A DNA stretch of 22,481 nucleotides from DATKEG01 sp035544515 (GTDB lineage Bacteria > Acidobacteriota > Vicinamibacteria > Fen-336), in contig DATKEG010000049.1 in NCBI GenBank assembly GCA_035544515.1, positions 1-22,481 of the forward strand. The letters run 5' to 3'. The position numbers and the translations under genes were made by a program. Each line of letters opens with the position of its first letter. Position 1 is the first letter of the stretch. Below, piece after piece: positions 7,063 to 14,153 of this stretch. The notes under the pieces were generated by a model. It searched no databases. It was not told the origin of the DNA and saw nothing but the letters and a program-made list of their open reading frames with translations.

Positions 7063-7814
7063 GCAGCTCTCTGGGCGCCGTGGCCGTGACCGCGCTCCTG
7101 GCCGTGGCCCTGGCGGCGGCCGCGGAGGATCAGAAGGAGTGGGCCATCCACGACCTGAACCGGCCGCAGCCGCGGGTGGTGGATCCGGGCGGCCCGGGCC
7201 GCGCGCCCTCCGACGCGGTGGTGCTCTTCGACGGCAGGGACCTCTCGAAGTGGAAGTCCGCGAAGGGCGGAGCGGCCCGATGGAAGGTCGAGAACGGCTA
7301 CTTCGAGGTGGTGAAGGGCGCGGGCGGCATCGAGACCGTGGAGGCCTACGGCGACGGCCAGCTCCACATCGAATGGATGGCGCCGTCGCCCGCGGTGGGC
7401 GAGGGGCAGGACCGCGGGAACAGCGGCGTCTTCTTCGGGCCGTACGAGGTGCAGGTGCTCGACTCCCACAACAGCAAGACCTACCCGGACGGCCAGGCGG
7501 GCGCGCTCTACGGCCAATACCCGCCGCTGGTGAACGCCTCGCGGCCGCCGGGCGAGTGGCAGACCTACGACATCATCTTCCACGGGCCGCGCTTCGACGG
7601 CGCGGGCCAGGTGACGCGGCCGGCGCGGGTGACCGTGTTGCACAACGGCGTCGTGGTCCAGGACAGCCAGGAGCTGCTGGGGCCGACCACGCACAAGGTG
7701 CGGACCGCGTACAAGGCGCACGCGGAGAAGATGGCGCTGGCCCTGCAGGACCATGCCCACCCCGTACGGTTCCGCAACGTCTGGTTCCGGGAGCTGCCGC
7801 CGGAAAAGCGCTGA
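7059..7814 (+). CDS. Exported DUF1080 protein (3-keto-disaccharide hydrolase type)
   Basis: A 251-residue secreted protein of the DUF1080/PF06439 concanavalin-like fold, now often annotated as 3-keto-disaccharide hydrolase. Signal peptide at residues 1-22 (ending LAAAAE). The domain begins with VVLFDGRDLSKWK and includes WKVENGYFEV, the RGNSGVFF block, YEVQVLDSHNSKTYPDG and a GEWQTYDIIF stretch, all typical of the family. Established members cleave glycosides that were first oxidised at C3. The ATG overlaps the deacetylase stop (ATGA) and is preceded by GAAAGGAG. In this operon the oxidising step could come from a periplasmic dehydrogenase using the subunit 3 protein, or from the Gfo/Idh enzyme; that is inference. 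Confidence 0.9.
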   Translation: MSSSLGAVAVTALLAVALAAAAEDQKEWAIHDLNRPQPRVVDPGGPGRAPSDAVVLFDGRDLSKWKSAKGGAARWKVENGYFEVVKGAGGIETVEAYGDGQLHIEWMAPSPAVGEGQDRGNSGVFFGPYEVQVLDSHNSKTYPDGQAGALYGQYPPLVNASRPPGEWQTYDIIFHGPRFDGAGQVTRPARVTVLHNGVVVQDSQELLGPTTHKVRTAYKAHAEKMALALQDHAHPVRFRNVWFRELPPEKR

Positions 7815-7883
7815 CCGACGATCCGCGGCCGCTCCAGTTCGGCTCGACGTGACATACTGAAGGTCTCTAGCCAGGGAGGCGAT

Positions 7884-8351
7884 ATGGCAGTCAAACCCAT
7901 CCCCGAGGGCTATCACAGCGTCACGCCGTACCTGATCATCAAGGGCGCCAGCGCCGCCATCGACTACTACAAGAAGGTCTTCGGCGCGACGGAAAGGATG
8001 CGCATGGACGGCCCCGGCGGCACGATCGGCCACGCCGAGCTCGTGGTCGGCGGCTCGACGGTCATGCTCGCCGACGAGCATCCGGCCATGGGCTTCCGCA
8101 GCCCGCAGACGCTCGGCGGCACCCCGGTGTCCCTCCTGCTCTACGTGGAGGACGTGGACACCGTCTTCGAGCGCGCGGTGGACGCCGGTGCCCGGAGCCA
8201 GAAACCGGTCGAGAACCAGTTCTACGGCGACCGCATGGGCACGCTCGAGGACCCGTTCGGCCACGTCTGGAGCGTGGCCACGCACGTCGAGGACGTCGAG
8301 CCCGAGGAGATGCAGAGGCGGGCGGAGGAGTACGCGAAGCAGCAGGCGTGA
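7884..8351 (+). CDS. VOC superfamily (glyoxalase/PhnB-like) protein
   Basis: A 155-residue vicinal-oxygen-chelate protein with two beta-alpha-beta-beta-beta modules. The N-terminal SVTPYLIIKGASAAIDYY and YKKVFGA segments, the central HAELVVGG and the C-terminal LEDPFGHVWSVATH are typical of PhnB-like glyoxalase/bleomycin-resistance-fold proteins. The tail is charged and helical. ATG 7884 is preceded by AGGGAGG (7873-7879). It lies 69 nt after the DUF1080 gene on the same strand and may have its own promoter. Members vary widely in function (isomerases, dioxygenases, epimerases), so no reaction is assigned. Confidence 0.9.
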   Translation: MAVKPIPEGYHSVTPYLIIKGASAAIDYYKKVFGATERMRMDGPGGTIGHAELVVGGSTVMLADEHPAMGFRSPQTLGGTPVSLLLYVEDVDTVFERAVDAGARSQKPVENQFYGDRMGTLEDPFGHVWSVATHVEDVEPEEMQRRAEEYAKQQA

Positions 8352-8366
8352 GCCGCGGTCCCGGGC

Positions 8367-9233
8367 TCAGGGCCGGACCGCGCCGCGCAGGCGCAGCCAG
8401 TCGCGCAGGCGCTCGGTCCAGGTGGACACCACGGGATCGCCTTGGGCCAGGCCCAGGCCGTGCCGGCCGCGCTCGTAGATGTGCAGCTCGGCCGGCACCT
8501 TCGCGCGCCGGAGGGCCAGGTAGAAGGCCACGCCGTTCTCCGGCCGCACGGGGTCTTCGTCCGTGTAGAAGATGAACGCCGGCGGCGTGCGCGGGGTGAC
8601 GTGCCGCTCGGCCGAGAGACCCTCCACGAGCGCGCGATCGGCACCGTCGCCCAGCAGGTTGTTGCGCGAGCCCTGGTGCGCGTACTCCTCCGCGAACGAG
8701 ATGACGGGGTAGGCGAGGACCAGGAAGTCCGGCCGTGAGCCGGGCCGCTCCAGGGGATCCACGGCGTCCGGGTCGCCGTCGTCGAACTTCGTGGCCGCCG
8801 TCGCCGCCAGGTGGCCGCCGGCCGAGAAGCCCCAGACGCCCACCGCGTCGGCGCGCACGCCCAGCTCGGCCGCGTGCGCGCGCACCCAGCGCAGCGCGCG
8901 CTGCGCATCCTGGAGCGGCGCGGGATGGCGGTAGCGCGGGCCGAGCCGGTAGGTCAGCACCGCGGCCGTGATGCCGTGTCCGTTGAGCCAGGCCGCCACC
9001 TGGCGGCCCTCGTGGTCCAGGGCCAGGCGCCCGTAGCCGCCGCCGGGGCACACCACCACCGCCGCGCCCGTGGCCTTGTCGGCCGGCGCCCGGTGGACGG
9101 CGAGGGACGGGCGGTCGGCATCCTCCGCGCCCACGGCGCCGGGGGCGCCGCCCGGCCAGAGCACCACGACGGCGGGTTCCGGAGCGGGGGGCAGGGGAGC
9201 CAGGAGCAGGGCCGCGGCCAGCAGCTCGTTCAT
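8367..9233 (-). CDS. Exported alpha/beta hydrolase (acetylesterase-like)
   Basis: A 288-residue hydrolase of the BD-FAE/acetyl-xylan-esterase-like group. The nucleophile is Ser137 in GFSAGGH; the oxyanion loop is PGGGYGRLA (residues 63-71); the acid is probably the Asp in YTDEDPVRPEN and the His is in RGRHGLGLA. MNELLAAALLLAPLPPAP is a short signal peptide, so it is probably periplasmic. I start at 9233 rather than the longer GTG-type start because the signal peptide then begins at residue 1. A role in deacetylating plant polysaccharides fits the neighbouring sugar genes but is inferred. It is transcribed divergently from the SDR-manD pair across an 80-nt gap, and its 3' end meets the VOC gene. 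Confidence 0.88.
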   Translation of the reverse strand: MNELLAAALLLAPLPPAPEPAVVVLWPGGAPGAVGAEDADRPSLAVHRAPADKATGAAVVVCPGGGYGRLALDHEGRQVAAWLNGHGITAAVLTYRLGPRYRHPAPLQDAQRALRWVRAHAAELGVRADAVGVWGFSAGGHLAATAATKFDDGDPDAVDPLERPGSRPDFLVLAYPVISFAEEYAHQGSRNNLLGDGADRALVEGLSAERHVTPRTPPAFIFYTDEDPVRPENGVAFYLALRRAKVPAELHIYERGRHGLGLAQGDPVVSTWTERLRDWLRLRGAVRP

Positions 9234-9313
9234 CCGCGAAACATAGCACCTGCCGCGGGGCGCGTCGCTCCTCCGATCCATGTAGAATCCCCCCGTCCTC
9301 TACCGAAGAACCC
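9234..9313. promoter_or_regulatory. Divergent intergenic promoter region
   Basis: This 80-nt gap lies between the minus-strand hydrolase and the plus-strand SDR and must hold both promoters. A TAGAAT (9283-9288), 25 nt before the SDR start, matches a -10 box; no convincing -35 is visible at the right spacing. On the minus strand, TATGTT near 9241-9246 is the only -10-like sequence. Weak evidence beyond gene orientation. Confidence 0.3.
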
Positions 9314-10090
9314 ATGCCCTACGCGCCCCTGGACCTCTCCGGCCGTGTGGCGGTCGTCGTCGGCGGCACGTCCGGCATCGGGCGGGCCATCGCCCTCGGC
9401 CTGGCCGAGGCGGGCGCCGACGTGGCGCCCACGTCCCGCCGCCTGGAGCCGGTGGAGTCGACCGCGGCGGAGATCGAGGCCCGCGGCCGGCGCAGCCTGC
9501 GCGTCACCTCCGACGTGAGCGACCGCGCCACCCTCGAACGCCTGCTCCTGGAGAGCGTGCACGCGCTGGGCAAGGTGGACATCCTGGTCAACGCCGCCGG
9601 GGTCACCAAGCGCATGCCCTCGCTGGACATGAGCGAGGCGGACTGGTCGGCGATCCTGGACACGAACCTGACGGGCGCGCTGCGCGCCTGCCAGGTGTTC
9701 GGCCGGCACATGATCGGGCGGCGCTACGGGCGCATCGTGAACATCGCCTCGCTGGCCTCCTTCGTCGCGCTCTTCGAGGTGGCCGCCTACAACGCCAGCA
9801 AGGCGGGCCTGGCCGCGCTCACGCGCTCGCTGGCCCTGGAATGGGCGCCCCACGGGGTGTGCGTGAACGCCATCGCGCCGGGCGTCTTCCGCACCCCGCT
9901 CAACGCCAGGCTGATCGACGAGTCGCCGCGCGGCCGCGAGCTGCTGCAGCGCACGCCCATGAAGCGCTTCGGCAACGTCGAGGAGCTGGCGGGCGCCGCC
10001 GTCTTCCTCTCCTCCGAGGCGGCCAGCTACGTCACGGGGTCCGTGTTGGCGGTGGACGGCGGGTTCCTGGCCAGCGGCGTGAACCAGTGA
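9314..10090 (+). CDS. SDR oxidoreductase, candidate mannonate/gluconate-type dehydrogenase
   Basis: A 258-residue classical SDR. Cofactor motif GGTSGIG (residues 17-23), NAAG, catalytic Ser146 and Tyr159-x-x-x-Lys163 (YNASK), and VDGGF near the C-terminus. Overall it resembles gluconate 5-dehydrogenase and KduD-like enzymes. It stops 7 nt before manD, so the two are probably one operon. Bacillus subtilis UxuB (YjmF) shows that SDR enzymes can serve as D-mannonate oxidoreductase, so this protein is a good candidate for reducing D-fructuronate to D-mannonate, the substrate of ManD. That assignment rests on context, not on a specific residue. Alternatives are 2-keto- or 5-ketogluconate reductase. 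Confidence 0.9.
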   Translation: MPYAPLDLSGRVAVVVGGTSGIGRAIALGLAEAGADVAPTSRRLEPVESTAAEIEARGRRSLRVTSDVSDRATLERLLLESVHALGKVDILVNAAGVTKRMPSLDMSEADWSAILDTNLTGALRACQVFGRHMIGRRYGRIVNIASLASFVALFEVAAYNASKAGLAALTRSLALEWAPHGVCVNAIAPGVFRTPLNARLIDESPRGRELLQRTPMKRFGNVEELAGAAVFLSSEAASYVTGSVLAVDGGFLASGVNQ

Positions 10091-10097
10091 GACGGAG

Positions 10098-11306
10098 GTG
10101 AAGATCGTCGACGCCCGGGTCATCGTCTGCAGCCCCGGACGGAACTTCGTCACGCTCAAGCTGATCACGGAGGACGGCCTCCACGGCCTGGGCGACGCCA
10201 CCCTCAACGGCCGCGAGCTGTCCGTGGCCAGCTACCTCGCCGACCACGTGGTGCCGCTGCTCATCGGCCGCGACGCCCGGCGCATCGAGGACACCTGGCA
10301 CTACCTCTACAAGGGCGCCTACTGGCGGCGGGGGCCGGTGACCATGACCGCCATCGGCGCGGTGGACACCGCGCTCTGGGACATCGCGGGCAAGGCCATG
10401 GGCGTGCCGGTCTACCGGCTCCTCGGCGGCCGCTCGCGCGAGGCCGTGATGGTGTACGGCCACGCCAACGGCGCGGACGTCGAGGGCACGCTCGCGGCGG
10501 TGGCGAAATACCGCGCGCTGGGCTACCAGGCGATCCGCGTCCAGTGCGCGGTGCCCGGCCTGGAGGGGACCTACGGCATCGGCCGCGGCGACATGTTCTA
10601 CGAGCCCGCCACCCGGGGCATGCCGGAGCAGGCGACCTGGAGCACCGAGCGGTACCTGACCTTCATCCCGCCGGTCTTCGAGCGCGTGCGCCGCGAGTTC
10701 GGCCCCGACCTCCACCTGCTGCACGACGTGCACCACCGCCTCTCGCCGATCGAGGCCGGACGCCTGGGCCGGCTGCTCGAGCCCTACCACCTGTTCTGGA
10801 TGGAGGACCCGGTGCCGGCCGAGCTGCAGGAGTCCTTCCGCATCGTCCGCCACCACACCACGACGCCCCTGGCCGTGGGCGAGGTGTTCAACAGCGTCCA
10901 CGACTGCACGACGCTCATCCAGGAGCAGCTCATCGACTACGTGCGGGCCACGGTCGTGCACGCGGGCGGGCTGACGCAGCTCCGCAAGATCGCCAATCTC
11001 GCCGACATCCATCACGTGCGCACGGGCTGCCACGGGGCGACCGACCTGAGCCCGGTCTGCCTGGCCGCCGCGCTGCACTTCGACCTCTCGGTGCACAACT
11101 TCGGCGTCCAGGAGTACATGCGGCACGCGCCGGAGACCGACGCGGTCTTCCCGCACGCCTACTCCTTCGAGGGCGGCATGATGTATCCGGGCGACGCCCC
11201 CGGTCTCGGCGTGGACATCGACGAGGCCGCGGCCGCGCGCCAACCCTACGAGCGCGCGTACCTGCCGGTGGCCCGCAAACTCGACGGCACCGTCCACAAC
11301 TGGTAG
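10098..11306 (+). CDS. manD: D-mannonate dehydratase, enolase superfamily
   Basis: A 402-residue enolase-superfamily enzyme that converts D-mannonate to 2-keto-3-deoxy-D-gluconate (EC 4.2.1.8). Length and numbering match characterised ManD proteins: metal ligands Asp210 (LLHDVHH), Glu236 (WMEDP) and Glu262 (VGEVFN), with the catalytic Arg147, Tyr159 and His212 also in place. Residue 314 is Ala (CHGATD), which, as I recall from the ManD survey literature, marks the efficient mannonate dehydratases rather than the poor or gluconate-type ones. The start is GTG 10098, giving the canonical MKIVDARVIV N-terminus; GGAG directly abuts it, so translation may rely on coupling to the SDR stop 7 nt upstream. 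Works with UxaC and an SDR in hexuronate catabolism. Confidence 0.96.
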   Translation: MKIVDARVIVCSPGRNFVTLKLITEDGLHGLGDATLNGRELSVASYLADHVVPLLIGRDARRIEDTWHYLYKGAYWRRGPVTMTAIGAVDTALWDIAGKAMGVPVYRLLGGRSREAVMVYGHANGADVEGTLAAVAKYRALGYQAIRVQCAVPGLEGTYGIGRGDMFYEPATRGMPEQATWSTERYLTFIPPVFERVRREFGPDLHLLHDVHHRLSPIEAGRLGRLLEPYHLFWMEDPVPAELQESFRIVRHHTTTPLAVGEVFNSVHDCTTLIQEQLIDYVRATVVHAGGLTQLRKIANLADIHHVRTGCHGATDLSPVCLAAALHFDLSVHNFGVQEYMRHAPETDAVFPHAYSFEGGMMYPGDAPGLGVDIDEAAAARQPYERAYLPVARKLDGTVHNW

Positions 11307-11393
11307 GGCCAAGGCCTGGCCGGCCAACGACTTCGCCTGGCCTGGGAGCAGGGCCTCAACCCCTCCGTCGGCGAGGCTGGCGTGGAGGGGGCC

Positions 11394-11422
11394 TTGCTTA
11401 CGCGCGAAAATGAGCTGAAAAT
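11394..11422 (+). promoter_or_regulatory. Candidate promoter for the sulfate-activation genes
   Basis: TTGCTT (11394-11399) and GAAAAT (11417-11422) are spaced by 17 nt in the 164-nt gap between manD and the fused sulfurylase/kinase gene, in a locally AT-richer patch. Matches to consensus are partial (3/6 and 4/6). Just upstream, CCCCTCC (11360-11366) can pair with GGAGGGG (11384-11390), a possible weak terminator for manD. Confidence 0.35.
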
Positions 11423-11470
11423 GGGCAGCCCTGCGCGACCTCGGATCCCTCAGTAGAAGGAGTGTGTGGA

Positions 11471-13240
11471 TTGCATACGTCCCGCGTGGAAGGAACGGAA
11501 GACTCTGTGTCGGCTGACCTCAACCCGCCCCACGGGGGCACGCTGGTGGACCTCCTGGCCACGGACGAACGCGCCACCGCGCTCAAGGCGGCCTCGCGGG
11601 ACTGGCCCTCCTGGGACCTCACCCCGCGCCAGCTCTGCGACCTCGAGCTGCTGCTCGGCGGCGGCTTCTCCCCCCTGACCGGCTTCATGGGAAAGGCGGA
11701 CTACGAGTCGGTGTGCGCTTCCATGCGGCTCACCAGCGGCGCCCTCTGGACGATGCCGATCACGCTGGACGTGCCGGAGGAGCTCGCGGGCAGGCTCAGG
11801 GCGGGGTCGTCGCTCGCGCTGCGTGATCCGGAGGGCGTGATGCTGGCCGTGCTCCAGGTGGAGGACGTGTGGCGCCCGGACCGCGAGCAGGAGGCGCAAC
11901 AGGTCTTCGGCACCACCAGCCGCGAACATCCCGGCGTCGCCTACCTGCTCGAGAGGTCCCATCCCGTCTACGTCGGCGGCCGCCTGGAGGGCCTGCGCCT
12001 TCCCTCGCACTACGACTTCCCGGCGCTGCGGCTCACCCCGGCCGAGCTGCGGGCGGAGTTCGCGCGGCTGGGCTGGAAGAAGATCGTCGCCTTCCAGACG
12101 CGCAACCCCATGCACCGCGCGCACCAGGAGCTGACGCTGCGCGCGGCCCGGGCGGTGGGTGCCCACCTCGTCATCCAGCCGGTGGTGGGCATGACCAAGC
12201 CGGGCGACCTGGACCACTACACGCGCGTGCGGTGCTACGAGGCGCTGCTCAACCACTACCCGCCGGACACCGCGAAGCTCGCGCTCCTGCCCCTGGCCAT
12301 GCGCATGGGCGGGCCGCGCGAGGCGGTCTGGCACGCCATCATCCGCAAGAACTACGGGTTCACGCACCTGATCGTGGGCCGCGACCACGCCGGGCCGGGC
12401 AAGGACAAGGCGGGCAAGCCCTTCTACGGCCCGTACGACGCCCAGGAGCTCCTGCGCCAGCACGAGCGGGAGCTGGGCGTGCAGATGGTCGACTTCAAGA
12501 TGATCGTCTACGTCAAGGAGCTCGACGCCTACGTGCCGGAGGACGAGGTGCCGAAGGGTGCCACCGCGCTCAACATCTCGGGTACCGAGCTGCGCGGCCT
12601 GCTGGCCCGCGGCCAGGAGATCCCGGAGTGGTTCACGTTCCCGGACGTGGCGACGGAGCTGCGCCGGACGCACCCGGCGCGGATCGAGCAGGGGTTCACC
12701 GTCTTCTTCTCCGGCCTCTCCGGCGCGGGCAAGTCCACGATCGCCAACGCGCTGTTCGTGAAGTTCCTGGAGCTGGGCGGGCGGCCCGTCACCCTCCTCG
12801 ACGGAGACGTCGTGCGCAAGCACCTCTCCTCGGAGCTCGGCTTCTCCAAGGCGCACCGCGACCTCAACATCATGCGCATCGGGTTCGTCGCCTCCGAGAT
12901 CACCAAGAACGGAGGCGTGGCCCTGTGCGCGCCGATCGCGCCCTACGACGCCGTGCGCAAGGCCGTGCGGGAGATGGTCCAGCCGTACGGCGGGTTCGTG
13001 CTCGTGCACCTGTCGACCCCGCTCGAGGTGTGCGAGGAGAGGGACCGCAAGGGCATGTACGCGAAGGCGCGCGCCGGCATCCTGAAGGAGTTCACCGGCA
13101 TCTCCGATCCCTACGAGGCGCCGACCGACGCGGAGGTGGTGGTGGACACCACGGACCTGACTCCCGAGCAGTCGGCCGACGCCGTCTTCGACTACCTCGA
13201 GAAGGAAGGGTTCATTGCTCGCTCCGCGGCCGCCCTCTAG
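11471..13240 (+). CDS. sat: Bifunctional sulfate adenylyltransferase / APS kinase
   Basis: A 589-residue fusion that makes PAPS from sulfate: ATP sulfurylase (about residues 1-385), then APS kinase (about 410-585). The sulfurylase has QTRNPMHRAH (from residue 209; HxxH His215 and His218) and VGRDHAGPG. The kinase has the P-loop GLSGAGKS (residues 415-422), LLDGDVVRKHL and the GISDPYEAP loop. A TTG at 11471 has AAGGAG 8 nt upstream and is my choice; GTG 11507 is an alternative that loses 12 residues. Bacterial fusions in this order occur, for example in Aquifex. Its 3' end overlaps cysQ by 26 nt. No PAPS reductase or sulfotransferase gene is in the window, so the fate of the PAPS is not shown here. 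Confidence 0.94.
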   Translation: MHTSRVEGTEDSVSADLNPPHGGTLVDLLATDERATALKAASRDWPSWDLTPRQLCDLELLLGGGFSPLTGFMGKADYESVCASMRLTSGALWTMPITLDVPEELAGRLRAGSSLALRDPEGVMLAVLQVEDVWRPDREQEAQQVFGTTSREHPGVAYLLERSHPVYVGGRLEGLRLPSHYDFPALRLTPAELRAEFARLGWKKIVAFQTRNPMHRAHQELTLRAARAVGAHLVIQPVVGMTKPGDLDHYTRVRCYEALLNHYPPDTAKLALLPLAMRMGGPREAVWHAIIRKNYGFTHLIVGRDHAGPGKDKAGKPFYGPYDAQELLRQHERELGVQMVDFKMIVYVKELDAYVPEDEVPKGATALNISGTELRGLLARGQEIPEWFTFPDVATELRRTHPARIEQGFTVFFSGLSGAGKSTIANALFVKFLELGGRPVTLLDGDVVRKHLSSELGFSKAHRDLNIMRIGFVASEITKNGGVALCAPIAPYDAVRKAVREMVQPYGGFVLVHLSTPLEVCEERDRKGMYAKARAGILKEFTGISDPYEAPTDAEVVVDTTDLTPEQSADAVFDYLEKEGFIARSAAAL

Positions 13241-14075
13241 CCCGGACGGCGCGCCGGAGACCGCCGCGGGCGATCTCGCGGTGGTCCTCCGGCGCATCCA
13301 GGCGGGTCTCGACGCGGCCATGGACGTGCTGCGCGGGTTCGAGGCCGGCGCCGTGCGCTCGGAGGACAAGGCGGGTGGCCGCGGGCCGGTGACCGAGGCC
13401 GACCGCGCGGTGGACCGCGTCCTCGCCGACATCCTGCCCCGGGACGGCGAGGGATGGCTCTCCGAGGAGAGTGTGGACGACCCGCGGCGGCTCGCCGCCC
13501 GGCGCGTGTGGGCGGTGGACCCGCTCGACGGCACCCAGGAGTTCGTGGAGGGCCTGCCCGAATGGTGCGTGTCGGTCGGCCTCGTCGAGGACGGCCGGCC
13601 CGTGGCGGGCGGGATCGCCAACCCGGCCACCGGCGAGGTCTTCCTGGGCGCGCTGGGCCGCGGGATCACGTACAACGGCCGTCCCGCCGGCCTCAGCCCG
13701 CGCCAGACGCTCGAGGGTGCTCTCGTCCTGGCCAGCCGCAGCGAGGTCTCGCGCGGCGATTGGGACCGCTACGGCGCCGCTCCCTTCACCGTGCGGGCCA
13801 TGGGCTCCGTGGCCTACAAGATGGCCCTGGTGGCCGCCGGCCTGGCCGACGCGACGTGGACGCTCGCGCCCAAACACGAATGGGACGTGGCCGCCGGGGT
13901 CGCGCTCGTGGCGGCGGCCGGCGGCCGCGTGGGGACGCTGGACGGCTCGCCGCTGCGGTTCAACCAGCGGCGGCCCTGGCTCAGCGGGCTGTTCGCCTCG
14001 CCGGAGCCGCTCGCGGACGCGTTCGCGCGCGAGATCGCCTCGGCGGGGCTGGTCACGCCCCGGCCCCGCGCCTGA
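13215..14075 (+). CDS. cysQ: 3'(2'),5'-bisphosphate nucleotidase (CysQ)
   Basis: A 286-residue member of the inositol-monophosphatase fold. It hydrolyses PAP to AMP, removing the inhibitory by-product of PAPS use. Metal-binding motifs are GPVTEAD, Glu84-Glu85-Ser86 (SEES), Asp102-Pro-Leu-Asp105-Gly-Thr (WAVDPLDGTQEF) and Asp224 in KHEWDVAAG. The EFVEGLPEW variant after DGT points to CysQ rather than a general inositol phosphatase. The start is TTG 13215, preceded by GGAAGG at 5-nt spacing and lying within the sulfurylase/kinase gene, so translation is probably coupled. The first 20 residues are Pro-rich and not conserved, so the true start could be later; the next ATG (13320) would cut into the first helix. 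Confidence 0.92.
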   Translation: MLAPRPPSSPDGAPETAAGDLAVVLRRIQAGLDAAMDVLRGFEAGAVRSEDKAGGRGPVTEADRAVDRVLADILPRDGEGWLSEESVDDPRRLAARRVWAVDPLDGTQEFVEGLPEWCVSVGLVEDGRPVAGGIANPATGEVFLGALGRGITYNGRPAGLSPRQTLEGALVLASRSEVSRGDWDRYGAAPFTVRAMGSVAYKMALVAAGLADATWTLAPKHEWDVAAGVALVAAAGGRVGTLDGSPLRFNQRRPWLSGLFASPEPLADAFAREIASAGLVTPRPRA

Positions 14076-14083
14076 GGCTCCGG

Positions 14084-14101
14084 GCGGCGGCGCGCCGCCG
14101 C
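14084..14101. terminator. GC palindrome between convergent genes
   Basis: A perfect 18-bp palindrome of GCGGCGGCG and its complement sits in the 78-nt gap between cysQ and uxaC, which converge. It could act as a bidirectional terminator or simply reflect GC richness; with no loop and no T-run the support is weak. Confidence 0.25.
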
Positions 14102-14153
14102 GCGCTCGCCGCCACCGACAGGACGCTCCAGCAGGAACAGCCGGGCCGCGGCT

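Noticed and set aside
7884..8351. VOC protein as an antibiotic-resistance gene
   Set aside because: Sequence is generic PhnB/glyoxalase-like; nothing specific to bleomycin or fosfomycin resistance is visible.
11450..13675. Very long minus-strand open frame opposite the sulfurylase/kinase gene
   Set aside because: Its translation is low-complexity Arg/Ala/Leu/His/Val-rich with no recognisable domain, and the plus strand carries an unmistakable enzyme. GC-rich codon bias makes such antisense frames common.
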